Shown: positions 33,706 through 45,967, counted from the first letter of the stretch. The stretch is DNA of 64,000 nt from Tupaia tana (GCA_026018925.1 JAKSZU010000029.1:9461378-9525377); one strand, 5' to 3'. Made by a program: numbers and translations. The notes: generated by a model not told the origin, from the letters alone.

Positions 33706-33961
33706 TTTTTGGAGAGGTTTTTGCTATAGGGCGCGTGCGCTCGCCAGACAGACAGAGAGAGACAGAGAGATAGAAAGCAGGAAATCACCCCCCAGGGGGG
33801 ATGGCCACGCCGTAATCCCTTCTCCTCCATTCTCCTCTCGGGATCTTGGGCACGCACGCACACGTGCCCGGTGTGAGTTTAAGCCGCTGGGTCCGGGACT
33901 CGAACCGCGGTCGACTACGTGGGAGTCCAGCGACATAGCCATTACGCTAACTGCTGGTCCC
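33706..33961 (-). mobile_element. Young tRNA-derived SINE, long form (best reference copy)
   Basis: One of the least diverged copies. Read on the minus strand, GGGACCAGCAGTTAGCGTAA supplies the A-box region, CGGTTCGAGTCCCGG the B box for RNA polymerase III, and CCCGGCGG-like loop sequence follows. The tRNA-unrelated body runs through ACGTGTGCGTGCG, GAGAGGAGAATGGAGGAG and CCCCCTGGGGGG to a CT-rich block, GCGCCCTATAGCAAAAACC and an A-rich tail, about 255 bp in all. A 19-bp target duplication, CAATGGGCATTTTTATTTT, lies on both sides, showing L1-type insertion. Across the window this long form and a shorter ~150-bp form share the tRNA-like head but differ after it. Confidence 0.95.
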
Positions 33962-35149
33962 CAATGGGCATTTTTATTTTCAGAGACTATTTTACCTCAG
34001 GATCTAAGTATTAACTGTCACTTATTAACATCCTAAGTATCTTGTACTGTACAGAACATCATCAAAATAATCACTGCTTAAATTTTAATTAGGGTTTATA
34101 TTCCAGACGACCAACTAAAATGAGTAATATGTGTTGTTACCTTGTTGGTCCCCATGGCCAGGAACTCATTGCCTCTCCCCATTATTCCTGGAGTCTGGAG
34201 TGCTGTTCTCACAAAACAGTTCATGCTCGGTGTTGAAACATCTTACTACAATTTCTCCTGCTGTCTTCTCAGTGTCAAGTCTTTAAAGATCTGCTCTGCA
34301 CACTTCAGAATCCAGGAACATCCACCATGCACACATTCTACCATCCTTCATTTAGAAAACTCACCGTCTCTCTCCATTCACAGGCTGAATTGTTTCTCCA
34401 CTATGGCTATATCCACCATTTAAAAAATAACAGTTATTCACCAAATGGTAGTTAAGGGGTATCCTTTCTTTATTTGTTTGGTTCTAGGCATTTACAGGTA
34501 CAGAATAATTGTCAACAAATCTCCAAATAGTATGTTTGCTCCTTGAAGATAAGTATTATATTTTACTCATCTTTTTAGCTCTCATTCCATGCAAACACAT
34601 AGTAATTGACCAATATCTGTACTTGTTTGATTAATAATTATTATAGATGTCACACATATATTTCCTAGTCTCCTCCCAGAAGGCAACATGTTAACTACGT
34701 AGGTAAATTTGTACTTACACATTAATAGAAAATGAAAGAAATAGGGAAATGACTCTTTCAATCTAACAAGAATTTTAAACATATAATGTGAGGACATTGC
34801 TTTACACATGCTGTCTAGCTCACCAGATTTTCAGATGGGACTGAAGAAAACCTAAGAAACCACTTTGATATCCATCATCTCCTGGTTTAGATCTGGGTTG
34901 GGCTCCACCTTCATTTGTACTACAGGGAAGCCAAATCTTGTATCAAAGGGCCAATAAAACACCATCCCAGAAGTTACATAGGATTCTACACATTCTTTCC
35001 ATTTATAGTAATGCATGCAGTGTGAATTTACTTTGATATTTTTGAGATAAAATTTATTTTTACTGGTAACATATAAAATGAATAAATGTAAAGGCAAACA
35101 ATAGAATAAAAAAGTTTGTAAGCTCATTCTTTTTTCTTTTCTTTTTTTT
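33962..35149. other. Spacer with a possible L2 remnant
   Basis: 34535-34610 (GCTCCTTGAAGATAAGTATT and what follows) resembles the 3' end of an L2 element. The rest is unclassified. Confidence 0.35.
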
Positions 35150-35345
35150 TTTTAAGTTTTGCCATAAAGCATGTTCACTAACCATAGAAAGACTGAGGAA
35201 GTGAGAAATCACCCACTAGGGGTGATGATCAAGCCACAGTTCCTTTTCCTCCATTCTCCTCTCAGGATTATGAGCACACACACATACGCACCCACTATGA
35301 TTTTCAAGCCACCAGCTCTAGAATTCAAACCACAGTTAATTCCTT
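35150..35345 (-). mobile_element. tRNA-derived SINE, long form, head lost
   Basis: AAGTTTTGCCATAAAGCATG through CCTCCATTCTCCTCTCAGG to AATTCAAACCACAGTTAATT; the outer head is missing. Confidence 0.7.
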
Positions 35346-35738
35346 CTGGAGGAAAAAAGTCTTCTACCTCATAAAGGCTAGCATCCATAATATAAACAGA
35401 ATTCCCAAATTCACCAAAATAAAACCCTCCTATCTAGTCAAGACTAGTATCCAGAATATAAACAGAATCCCCACATTTATCAGGAAAAAAAAATAGACTT
35501 AAGGGGATAAAGTCATGAGCATTTTACCAGAGATAAGATACAGATGTCATAAAAGCATAATATGCTTTATTTATCATCAACCATTTATGAAATGTACATT
35601 AAAAATGAGATATCAATACACACCTATCAGAGTGCTTAAAGTCTAAAAAATAAAATAAAGTCAATTCAGGAAAGAAACTGAAGAAATGATCATTCATCCA
35701 TTGATGAGAATGCAAAATGATATAGCTTTTTTTTTAAT

Positions 35739-35772
<34 letters not shown>

Positions 35773-36009
35773 AGAGGCTTTTGCTATAGGGCATGCACAC
35801 TCACAGAGAAACAGAGAGATAGAAAGCAAGAAATCACCTCCCGGGGGGATGGCTGTGCCGTAATCCCTTCTCCTCCATTCTCTGCTCCAGATCCTGGGCA
35901 TGCACGCACATGTGCCCAGCTTGAGTTTAAGCCACTTGGTCCAGGACTTGAACCACGGTTGACTATATGGGAGTTCAGCAACATAGCCATTATGCTAACT
36001 GCTGGTCCC
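35773..36009 (-). mobile_element. tRNA-derived SINE, long form
   Basis: Preceded by a ~33-base T-run (tail). Near-complete; duplication AAATGATATAGC / AAGTGACATAGC. Confidence 0.88.
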
Positions 36010-36044
36010 AAAGTGACATAGCCCTTTTGGAGAACAGTTAGGCA

Positions 36045-36305
36045 GTTTTTTCTTTTTTAAATGAGCTAGATAGCGCATATGCCTACCAGTGATAGAGACA
36101 GAGAGGGAAAGCAAGAAGGTACCCCCATGGCAATTGTCACACCACAATCCCTTTTTCTCCATCTCTCCCTCCTTTTGGGGTTATGAGCATGCACATAGCT
36201 GTGCTTGGCATGGTTTCTAAGATGCTAAGAATAGGACTTGAACCATGCAGCTAATTGTGTGGGATCCAGCAGCTTTAACCACAACGTCACCAGCTGCTGC
36301 CAGCT
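36045..36305 (-). mobile_element. tRNA-derived SINE, long form, diverged
   Basis: Duplication GTTAGGCAGT / GCTAGGCAGT flanks it. Body complement TTTTTCTCCATCTCTCCCTC. Confidence 0.75.
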
Positions 36306-36740
36306 AGGCAGTCTCTAATAAACTTGATATGCCTTGACTACGTGAATGCTCAGACAATGTAGTGTATCTACACCATGCAAAGTTACTCAAGAGGAATAAA
36401 GTTAACCAAGTACAGTACTATTTGAATGACTCTCAAGAAAATGACGTGAGTTGGAAAGCCCAATCACAAAAGATTAGGTAATCTGTGATACCATCTATAT
36501 CACATCTTTGGAATGACAAATTCATGGAAGTGGGAAAGAAACTTGTGGTTGCAAATAATGATGGTCATAGTGGTGAGTAGGAGAAAAACGGGATATTGTT
36601 ACAGGACAGCAGGACATAAATTGTGCGATTAAAAGCATTTGTGATTTTACTAAGTAAATAGGGAAATAAACCTACATATGGAACAAAATACCAAAAAATA
36701 AACACATACACATACAGAAATATATGCAAGGAAGTACTAA

Positions 36741-37870
36741 TAAAAAATGGTGAGATGGATATAGGTGGGTAGATTAATTATATTCTTGTCTATATTGCAA
36801 TTAAGGTATTTTCACATATTTGTGCTTTACTATAGTTTATACAAGAAAATCAAGCAAGAACAACTCTTTGGTAGCCCTTTCTACAAGGCCAGCCCTGGGC
36901 CTACACTTCCCTGGCTTGTCTGAGATCTTGAAATAAACTTGTGTGTTTGGCTCTAGGTCATCTTCTAGGTTCCCACATGTGCCTACCCTGAAGGTTCCCA
37001 CCTGCATGTCATCCAGAATTCTGGCTAATGCACTTCCCCACTAGGGTGAGATGATGGATGGATGGTTAACTCAATATGATCCTCAGCCACATGCAAACAC
37101 TGGTACTCGTAATGTGAAGTGAAAAAAAAATGCAAAGTATTTTCTCACATATTCCTACAAAAATATAAAAACTGATTTTGTATCTCATCAAGGATAAGGT
37201 GGATGGTGGAGTAAAGGAGGGGAGGCGACTGAGACTCCTTGGGGTAAATCCTATGAGTCACTGTAGAAGGAGTGCCTTCGGAGAAGCCCTGAAAATCTTC
37301 AGGGCAGTATATTGGCAGAAGCCTCCCCAGACATCTCCAGGCCCAGCTTGTAAACACTCCTCCACTCTGCACTTACTTAAGCCAGCTCAACCCCTTTATT
37401 AGCTGCATGGGTAACTGTCCCTCACCCAGACAGAAGGAGGAGGGGTCATCCCTGACCATGGCAGTCTCCTGGAGCCATCCAATGAAGCCAGGAAGCACCA
37501 GAGCCCTGTCCGGTCTTGTCACTCTTTCTGCCCAGTTGACCTTCTGATACTGAATTAGGCAAATAGCCGTACCCTCACAGACCACAGTCCTGGGATGAAA
37601 ACAGATGACAGTGCAGAGCTCAGGGTTATTGTGAAACAGACATATGGACCCTGCTCCAGCACTCCCCATACTGCCCTGCCAGCCATGACCTGAGGTGTGG
37701 ACCCAATGAGCCTATCAGGCTTCTACTTCATTAACAACCTACTCTTGCCCAGAGCATGTTCACTGCACATGTCCTCACATTCTCCCCAGCCAAAGAGAGG
37801 AGCATGGGATATTTTAGGTGGGACTAGGATTGTGACCAACACTAAAGTTTCTCATGGTACCTTTGCATTC
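36741..37870. other. Unclassified spacer with a GC-richer block
   Basis: 37150-37840 is GC-richer. The minus strand has AATAAAGG near 37400 after a long unspliced frame (37669-37373) without known domains. An old LTR is possible but unproven. Confidence 0.35.
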
Positions 37871-37881
37871 TTTTTTTTTTT

Positions 37882-38135
37882 TTTTGAGAGGTGTTTGCTA
37901 TAGGGCGCGTGCGCTCGCCAGACAGACAGAGAGAGACATAGAGACAGAAAGTGAGAAATCACCCCCGAGGGGGGATGGTCACACCGCAATCCCTTCTCCT
38001 CCATTCTCCTCTCGGGATCTTGGGCACGCACACACACACACCCGGTGTGAGTTTTAAGCCATCGTGTCCGGGACGTGAACCGTGGTCAACTACATGGGAG
38101 TCCAGCGACATAGCCATTACGCTAACTGCTCGTTC
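37882..38135 (-). mobile_element. Young tRNA-derived SINE, long form
   Basis: GAGAGGTGTTTGCTATAGGG to CTAACTGCTCGTTCC. Duplication ACCTTTGCATTCTTT / ACTTTTGCATTCTTT. Confidence 0.93.
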
Positions 38136-38998
38136 CACTTTTGCATTCTTTCTCACAACTGGTTAGGAGATTCAGTGGTGAGGCCTGAGCAAATTTCTGC
38201 AGAATTAGGAAAGGTTCTCATTCTGGAATTTTCTGAGCCCAAATCCTTGGAAGTTGAGATGGAACAAAACATCTGGCTCTCTCAAAGGACTCCAGCTAAG
38301 TGAGGTATGTAGGGGATGTTTCTGGAATGTAGGTGCCTAGTCATCTGGGTTCCAAGTTCTTTTGGTATTTATTGTCAATGAACTTAGGCCACTTCCTGTG
38401 GTCTCTTTTTTTTTTTTTTTTTTGGTGCTACTCAGATTCTATTTTCCCTAGGTACCCCCCTGGGCCATTAACTGCTCACCCTCATTCCATGCTGAATCCA
38501 CAACTGAACACAGCTATACCATGTCTGAGGGCTCACCCACAGACATAGGGAAGGCTCCCAGTTCTAAGGAGAAAAAAACTGGAATCACTGCTGGATCTTC
38601 CTTGTTTTCAGGGCTGTGGCCTAGACAAGCCATTTTGCCTTACAGGGTAACCCCTTTATACTCACTTGCACAATGGCGATTATTCCAGCCTCTGCTTTTA
38701 GGGATGTCACCATGTATATGTACCTCTAATAGGTATATAATCCATGGGCTAGTGCCACATGTAGCAAATGCACAAATTTAGAGATGGGAGTATTACACAA
38801 TGGGGTAAGAGGAAGCATTAAATACAACTTCAAACAGCCTGAATTCTGATCTGTAATATATGAAAAGTCATTTTTCCATTGTTCCTCTTGACTTTACTTC
38901 CTAATCTGCACCAGAGGAAGGTTGGAATTAAGTGAAATTCAGATACTGACTCTCTGACATAAAACTTATCAGTGTTTTCCATTAAATTTAAACTTAAA
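38136..38998. other. Unclassified spacer
   Basis: Single-copy-looking sequence with a T20 run at 38407-38424. No gene recognised. Confidence 0.4.
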
Positions 38999-39160
38999 GG
39001 AGCCAACAGGTGGCATGATGGTTAATATGCGAGTCTCACACATGGCTAATTTCAGTTCGAGTCCTGGAACTGGCAGCTTGTTTTCTCACTCCATTCTCCT
39101 CCTCTTGTCCTTCTGGCCAAATTGAAGAACAATAATAACCAAAAATTGCATAAATAATTA
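38999..39160 (+). mobile_element. tRNA-derived SINE, short form
   Basis: GGAGCCAACAGGTGGCATGA head, GGCAGCTTGTTTTCTCACTC body, CAATAATAACC tail. Confidence 0.78.
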
Positions 39161-40064
39161 TTTAGAATTACAGCCTAGTGCCTCATGTTGGCCTATGGAA
39201 TTATGGATTTTCTAGAACCCCATAATTGCTCCCGGTGATTACTGATTGCTGGTACACAGATCCTAGTGTAATGACCTCCTCTCTGGGTTAGACTGCATTT
39301 GGTTACTGGTTTCTAGACGAAAAAAATTTAAAAAAAAAAAAGAATAAAAGGGAATGCTCCTACCAAGAAAGTGTTATGTTTTTGATTTCTGTCTGGCTCC
39401 CTCCCTCCTGTGTTTATTCTGTCTATCCCGCCCCTGAATCTTGGAAACCGAGCTGAAAATTTCAGTTGCTTTATGGTAAGGCTCCAGTGGCAAAGAATTA
39501 GCAGAAGGTTCAAGCCAATAAAAAATAATTTACACTCCATTCCAAACAGAAACCTGCCAATAACTCATGATTTTAGAAACTGATCCTGTTTCAGAGGGCC
39601 TCAGCTGAGACCACAGCCTCATCTTCCTGAGATGCTTGTAGGAAAAAGCAACTAGCTCAGCTGGGCCTGGGTTTTGGGCCACACTGTCAGGTAATACAAA
39701 ATTTTTGTAAGCTTCAAAATTTGGTGTAAATTTGTCTCACAGAAACAGACTAGTAGAGATTTCCAGGCCCTGAGATCTGGATCTACCTTGTTCTTTCCTT
39801 TCTTTCTCCTTCTATACTCCCTCCATCCACACTGGCTGTGTTAGAACTACCTCTCTGGTCTAATTAAACTCTTCCTCCTAGTCTCTGGACAGCTGAGCCT
39901 TTACCCTGAAACATTGCTCATGGATATGTGTATAGTTGGCTTCACTTATCTTCCTGGTCAGAGCAAAACTGTCATTTCATTGAGGCTTTTCCTAGCTGCC
40001 CACCAAGTGGCCCCAAGCTCTCCCTCACACACCTGCTTAGTTTCACTTGAGTGTTTGTGTTTTT
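39161..40064. other. Unclassified spacer
   Basis: Mostly single-copy-looking DNA. 39770-40064 may be the body of the L2 that follows. Confidence 0.4.
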
Positions 40065-40195
40065 CTTCAACTCACTTCAGACAGTAAGCTACTGCAGGCA
40101 GAGATCATGGTCTTTAGTACAATACCAGGCTTAACATTGTGCCTGTACAAAGTGAATGCTCAGGACACAGTTGGTGAATGAGTGAAATTACCTTG
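40065..40195 (+). mobile_element. L2 3'-end fragment
   Basis: AGTAAGCTACTGCAGGCAGA, GATCATGGTCTTTAG and GTGAATGCTCAGGACACAG follow the order of the L2 3' end (gain of A/T differences throughout). An ancient copy. Confidence 0.55.
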
Positions 40196-42012
40196 GAGCT
40201 TTGTTACTACCTTTGAGCAGCTCATATTATGAAGATGGATAATCATCACAGAAACTGCAGAGTGGGTCAGGGGCAGGGGAAGCCAAAATGAACTCCAAGT
40301 GGATCTTCCCAGCTCATTGTTTTAGCAGAGCACAGTAGGCACAATTTGCCCTCTGGTGGTCACAGACAAAACTCCAGGCCAAGTCATGAAAGCCCAAAAC
40401 AACACATACTTTCATTTGGCAGTCCTCAAGGCAGTGGCTCTCCAAGGGCTAAAATAGATAAAAGAGGAGGATCACAAGCTTCCAAGGAAACTTAAGACCT
40501 CAGAAGCCTCCTTCTCTCATTGACTCCACAGTCTTAGACAGTTCAGTTCACACAAGGCCTGACTCTAGCCAGACACTGGATGAATGGTCCCATGTTTAGC
40601 CACATTCTGCACTACCCTACACAGTACCCCAAGCCTCAAGGCTGCTCTCTACTCTGAGGAATTCCCAGTAGAAATCATTTCCAAGGAATCTCAGTGCACA
40701 GTGGGACATCAGTAGATAATCAAGACCAACAGTCACTTCTCTGAACCTGTGAAGTTCTTCAGGTAACTCATTCAATGCATCCCTGACTTGACCCATTTTC
40801 TGTTTCGATGTATGAATACAAACTGAACAATTTATTTTAAAAATGGTTTATTTAATATTTTTGGAGGCTGAGAAGCCCAACAGTAATGTGTCAGCATTAG
40901 GTGAGGACATTCCTGCTGTCATGACATGGTGGGAGGCATCTCATGGCAAGAGGGTAAGCATGTGGCAGCTCAGCTTCTCTCCTTCCTACAAAGCCAAGAG
41001 TCCCACCATGAGGTTCTCACCCAGATAACTGCATCTAATTTTAATTATGTCCCAGAGGCCCACCTCCCACTACTGTAAACATATGAATTTGTGGTTAAAT
41101 TTCCCACACATAAAACCTGGGACACACATTCAAATTACAACAATCTTACTTTGGAAGAGGTATCTGAGTTCTCCTCTCCTTTGACCCAGTTGCACTGGGG
41201 AAGGGAGCTCATTCTAGTTTCTAGTGCCCACAGTGGTGGATTCAGGTCCATACTTTGAAGTTTCCCGAAGGAATTCTGGCTCAGGATCCCTGAAGGACCT
41301 TGGGAATACACCACCATCAACCTGGCATTTTAACACTTCCCCATGCTTTGAGGTCCAAGCATGTTGCTGAGGGATTGGATATCCTGCATTCTGACCCAGC
41401 TGTCTCCACATCTATTCTTTCCCCTTGTTCCTTCCCAGTATCATCTTTTTCCTTACCCCACTTGTAAATTTACCATATGTGTGCCTGCGCGCAAGTGACA
41501 ATGCTGTGACAGTGACCTCTTATAGAGTGTGGTGGGCAGTGTTCCCTTAGCATCTTAGGGAATTTTCCCTCAAAGTCATATCACTTGGGAACAGTTGAGC
41601 CTTGGCTCAGAAGACTGAAAACTTCTCTTTTACTTTGAACTCTGCTCACCTCACATGGTGAGGCAATCTGTCTCTATCCAGTATGGTTTCTTATTTTTCT
41701 TATGAAATGTTGGGCTTCATTCTGCATAAACTATACTCAGCCCAGACAGGTTCTAGGTGCCCTTCCTTCTTGGTTAGGTGTGCATAGGACACTTTTGGGT
41801 CACTCTGAAAATCACAATGGATAAAAACTGAACAAAAAATATATGAACAAATATTACAGTACTAAAGTATTATGTACATAACAGTGAGGGCACAATTTGA
41901 TAAATATGCTTAACTTGTAAGAAAGCGTTTATTTGAAAATGTCACTTGTTTTTGCTCTTATAATTTAAGACATAAACAATGCTTAATCTACTTTTAAGAG
42001 ATAAATAAGGAT
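40196..42012. other. Unclassified spacer
   Basis: No gene. 40840-41130 (GGAGGCTGAGAAGCCCAACA, then GACATGGTGGGAGGCATC) looks like an old dispersed repeat shared by placental mammals, but I cannot name it with confidence. Confidence 0.4.
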
Positions 42013-42246
42013 GGGCCAGTAGGTGGGGTGTTTGTTAAGATTCCATATGGGTAACTGCACAGCTCCAGTCCTGAACCCAGGAGCTTGAAAAAACACTCCA
42101 GGTGTGCGTGCCCAAAGTCCCAAGAGGAGAATGGAGAAGGGACTGTGGTGTGGTCATTCCCTCTTGGGGAATTCTTACTTTTCCTCTGTCTCTGTTTCTC
42201 AGTCTCTCTCAGGTGAGCACACATGTCCTGTAGCATAAAACTGAAA
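42013..42246 (+). mobile_element. tRNA-derived SINE, long form, diverged
   Basis: GGGCCAGTAGGTGGGGTGTT head, GAGGAGAATGGAGAAGGGAC body, GTCCTGTAGCATAAAA end. Confidence 0.78.
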
Positions 42247-43099
42247 CAGTCAGTCCTGCAACAATCAATTGTTTATAGAATCCTAAGACTGACAATGTGT
42301 CATTCCATATATGTTTGTTTGTTTGTTTTCACCTCCATGAACAGAGAGGTGGTAGGAAGTGTGGACAAAGACCATTGAAAATGTGGGAAAGTGCAGGTGT
42401 GTATATCCTAGTTCATGGAATGATGGGTATTTCTTAGAATTGCATTTTGTAGCTCTTCCCTCCCAATTTCTACTCAGCTTTGGATAAAATAATGCAAAAT
42501 GATAAGGACCTGGAAGAATGACTTGAAAAAATACCCATCTTGAAGTTTAAGTAAGCAGGGGGACTGGCTGGGGATAGCACAGATAATGTGAGAAGAACTG
42601 ACCCTTCCTTTCAGTTCAGTTGTTTTTATTTACAACCCCAAACATTGATTCTGACACTGAAGCTCATCGAAGGCTAATGAGAAAAGGTAAGGAACAAAGG
42701 GTGTTTATTAAGAAACTGATAGAATATATGTCATGTCTTCCAATATGTGCATAACAAGGGAGAGTGTCCGTAGCATTTCTCCAACCCTAAGGGAAATTGG
42801 GCTCAATATTTTTGGAACAAATGGGATAAATGTGTTCTGTGGGAGAGGACTGTTTCTCTGTATCCCTTGTTCATATACTAATGAATTCACACATAATAGA
42901 GAACTATTCACTGAGGTCTTTCCAAGTCTAGAATATTACACTGGATAACCATGAGACCCACCAGAATGGCTAAGGAAAGAAGTGTTGGCAATGACAGAGA
43001 TTAATTAGAATTTTACGCACTGATGATGAGAGGACATTATAGTATAAACACATTAGGTTGGAAAAATCTTGGCCACATCTTCAAAATTAACCATACAAA
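42247..43099. other. Unclassified spacer, possible zinc-finger-like trace
   Basis: 42720-42960 carries short frames on both strands with no support for a gene. A (GTTT)n run lies at 42317-42329. Confidence 0.35.
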
Positions 43100-43340
43100 A
43101 GGCCAGCCCCATAGCATAGATGTTAAGCTTTGTACAGAATGAATTGGATTCCACATAACCGATCACAATGTGCATTCTGGTCTATTACTTAAAAACATGT
43201 TGGGCACATGTGCGTGCATGCCCCAAATCTGGAATGGATGGAAAAATGGAGGAAAAAAATTTATGACATGAACATTTTTGATGCTTTCTCTCTCTAGCGA
43301 GCTCACATGTACGTAAAATTAAAAAAAAATTAAGCAAGTA
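43100..43340 (+). mobile_element. tRNA-derived SINE, long form, degraded
   Basis: GGCCAGCCCCATAGCATAGA head, (GTGCGTGCATGCCC) loop, GGATGGAAAAATGGAGG body. Confidence 0.65.
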
Positions 43341-43420
43341 AAAAATACATTTTATTGAATATTTTTAAAACATAGTTTTGGGAACATTTCTAAATAAATT
43401 CTACTCTAATAATAAACTGT

Positions 43421-43640
43421 GGGGCCAACAGGTGGCATGGCAGTTAAGGGTCCTGGACTCCCAAATGTCTGACCGTGGTTCAATTCCTGAACCTGGCATC
43501 TTGCTTTTTCCGTTTCCCTCTCTCTCTTTATCTCTCTGTCTCTCTCTCTGACTCTGTCCCTCTCTGGTAAAATATATATATATATATAGATATATAGATA
43601 GATAGATAGATAGATAGAGATATATAAAATAATTCTTAAA
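43421..43640 (+). mobile_element. tRNA-derived SINE, short form with TA/GATA tail
   Basis: GGGGCCAACAGGTGGCATGG head, GCTTTTTCCGTTTCCCTCTC body; the tail has become (TA)n(GATA)n at 43571-43625. Confidence 0.8.
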
Positions 43641-43784
43641 AAAATAATGAATTGATACTTGGAACTAAGAAAACAGTGTTCATCTCCAAATCCAAAGCAG
43701 TATCCTTTGTTTTGAGGTAGTTCCTATTAATGCATGGTATTTTCAAATATTGTTAGAATACATATAACAACTTATATATAAGTT

Positions 43785-43902
43785 CTTTTTTAAAGAATTA
43801 TTTTATTTAACTTTATTTATTCATTTATTTTAATTTGACCAGATGAACAGAGTGAGAGAAAGAGAGACAGAGAGAGAGAGGGAAAGTGAAAAAGTAAGCC
43901 GC
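43785..43902 (-). mobile_element. tRNA-derived SINE, short form, truncated
   Basis: TTTAATTTGACCAGATGAAC and a GA-rich body up to AAGTAAGCCGCA, where the next SINE begins. Confidence 0.65.
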
Positions 43903-44160
43903 AGGACCAGCAGGTGGCATAATGGCTATGTCGCTGGACTCTCATGTAGTTGACCACAGTTTGAGTCCCAAACTCGGTGACTTAAACTCACGCCAGGCAT
44001 GTGTGCGTGCATGCCCAAGATCACGAGAGGAGAATGGAGAAGGGACTGCATCATGACCATCTTCTCTGGAGGGTGATTTCTCGCTTTCTATCTCTCCATC
44101 TCCCTCTGTCTTTCTGGCAAGCGCACGCGCCCTATAGCAAAATCCTTTCCAACAAGAAAA
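43903..44160 (+). mobile_element. Young tRNA-derived SINE, long form
   Basis: GGACCAGCAGGTGGCATAAT head to GCCCTATAGCAAAATCC; its A tail has grown into the purine tract that follows. Confidence 0.88.
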
Positions 44161-44310
44161 GAAAGAAAGAAAAAAAGAAAGAGAGAGAGAGACACAGAGA
44201 GAGAGAGAGAAGGAAGGAAGGAAGGAAGGAAAGAAGGAAGGAAGGAAGGAAGGAAGGAAGGAAAGAAAGAAAAAAGAAGAAAGAAAGCAAGAAGAAAGAA
44301 AAGAAAGAAA

Positions 44311-44358
<48 letters not shown>

Positions 44359-44430
44359 AAAAGAAAGAAAGAAGGAGAGAGAGAAAGAAGGAGAGAGAGA
44401 AAGAAATAAAGAGAGAAAGAAAAGCGTAGA
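44155..44430. repeat. Purine-only microsatellite tract
   Basis: About 270 bp of nearly pure purine on the plus strand: (GAAA)n, (GA)n, (GGAA)n and (GAAA)n in turn. It grows from the A-rich tail of the preceding SINE. Long open frames across it on both strands (Lys/Arg/Glu or Ser/Phe/Leu runs) are artefacts. Confidence 0.95.
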
Positions 44431-45385
44431 AAATAACATGAGTAATGGTCTGGAGTTTTCAAGTTTTCTTGATGACTTGGGCACATAGGGAACAGCTGGC
44501 ACAAGTCAGGATCCCCAAGTGGGCATTTCTGCCAAGGGAAGCCTCCTAGTGGAAATGTAGCAGACAGCCCAGCAGCTACCTGATCCCAGCATGTGCAGGT
44601 GCAGGAGAAGTTTACCCTTCTTAGGTCCAGAGAGGGGCTGTTGGCACCATTCCTGGAGAAGGACCTGGAGCTTTGCAGAGGTCTGGGAAGAGTCCAGTGG
44701 GTGGTGGGTATTCTGTCCAATGTCACTTACCCCTATACCAGCCCAGCTGATACCTACCCCTCCTGCCAGCTATTTCCCACAAAGAAATCAGGATGGTGAA
44801 CCCAATCCAGTCCCCAGAGTAAGACGGTCTAGAGGGAAAGGCAACACCCATCATGGCACATTAAGCAACTTGTTACTAATTGGTTAATAGATTAGAGCAG
44901 AATGTACTGTTGTGTCCCCAGGAATAACCTCTTGGGAGGGGACCTAGATGACATATGTCTGGAACTTTGCATAGGAGGGGGCTGAACAGCTAACCTGAAG
45001 TTCAGTGTACATGGACCCCAGCCAGACTGGGGGATATGGGACCAAGCCCATACCCTGGTCAATGCAAATCTTGAGGGTGGGGAACAGCAGAGGTACTGAA
45101 CTGTCAGTGGCCATGAAGGGGTGAGCATGGGGTGCCTTGGTGTTGGGGCTTTCTGAGGACCTTAATGTCAGCCTGTGCAAGCCCCAGTTTCTGGGAGCAG
45201 TAGCTGCACCTAGAACTGTAGGGTGGGCAGTGGACTGTGGGCTGAGAAGGGTGGAGTCTCTAACTGCCCAGTCAATGCTCACTTGCCAGCTTGTAAATAT
45301 GGTCCCCAAAACCGCAAGTCAGGGGGCAGAGGCTATTGATACTAATCACACTGTTTTATTGTTTGTTTGTTTGTTTTGTTTTTTA
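44431..45385. other. GC-richer unclassified segment
   Basis: About 950 bp of mixed, moderate-GC sequence with no repeat and no convincing coding domain. It could hold a promoter, a non-coding exon or an old LTR; nothing decisive is visible. Confidence 0.35.
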
Positions 45386-45515
45386 CAGTTTTTGCCATGG
45401 GGTTTATGCACTCATGAGAGAGAGAGAGAGAGACGGAGAGAGAGAGAGAGATAATTCCTTCTCCTTTATTCTCCTGGGATTGGGGGCATACACACATACA
45501 TTCCCAGCATGATTT
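45386..45515 (-). mobile_element. tRNA-derived SINE, long form, truncated
   Basis: TACAGTTTTTGCCATGGGGT through (GA)n at 45415-45450 to TTCCCAGCATGATTTTT, cut by the next element. Confidence 0.7.
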
Positions 45516-45950
45516 TTTAAAAATTTATTTATTTACATTCATTCACCATACATCATTACAGCATAAAAATGACGTTTTCCATCCAGAATACACTGTATAT
45601 TGGCTCAATCAAACACATCAATATATGTGTTATTGTCAAAAAATAATTTTCCATTTCTTGTTTCCTGTTCCCATCCTCAATTTCCTATCATTCACCCTGT
45701 GCCACCTCCCAACCTCCTCCCACACTGTCTCTGATATCTACTGTTGCTTTCTATGCCTTCCCCCCACATTTTATTAATTCATTAAAAATCTTAATTAATC
45801 TAAATATTATGAATAGTAAGCACAGCTGATATATACATATCCATGAACACAAGTCTGACTTTAGACATAAACCTCAGTGAGTAGAATAAACATACGATAA
45901 AGTAGCACCCAGCTGGCACTACGTATCTTACTTCAGTCATCAAATTGGTA
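45516..45950 (-). repeat. Extra 3'-UTR module 2 of the ORF1-only family
   Basis: About 80-90% similar by eye to 3490-3970 and 46230-46675 (TTATTTACATTCATTCACCA, CATTACAGC, TATTGGCTCAATCAAACACA). No ORF1 is attached: the next module is another copy of module 2 beyond a SINE. Confidence 0.8.
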
Positions 45951-45967
45951 TTTTTGTTGTTGTTGTT

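Larger units (their letters stand above)
35395..36740 (+). mobile_element. Old L1 3'-end region, split by two SINEs
   Basis: Visible in three blocks (35395-35735, 36010-36045, 36306-36740). Phrases such as AGACTAGTATCCAGAATATA, TGGAGAACAGTTAGGCAG, ACTCAAGAGGAATAAAGTTA and GGAATGACAAATTCATGGAA are typical of old L1 ORF2/3' ends. It joins up when both SINEs are removed. Confidence 0.6.

Noticed and set aside
33890-33961. tRNA genes at the heads of SINEs
   Set aside because: A- and B-box-like motifs are present, but the cloverleaf is incomplete and always followed by the SINE body and A-rich tail.
43942-44726. Open frames of 186, 142 and 212 codons over the purine tract
   Set aside because: Low-complexity Ser/Phe/Leu or Lys/Arg/Glu runs from a microsatellite, extending into a SINE on one side.
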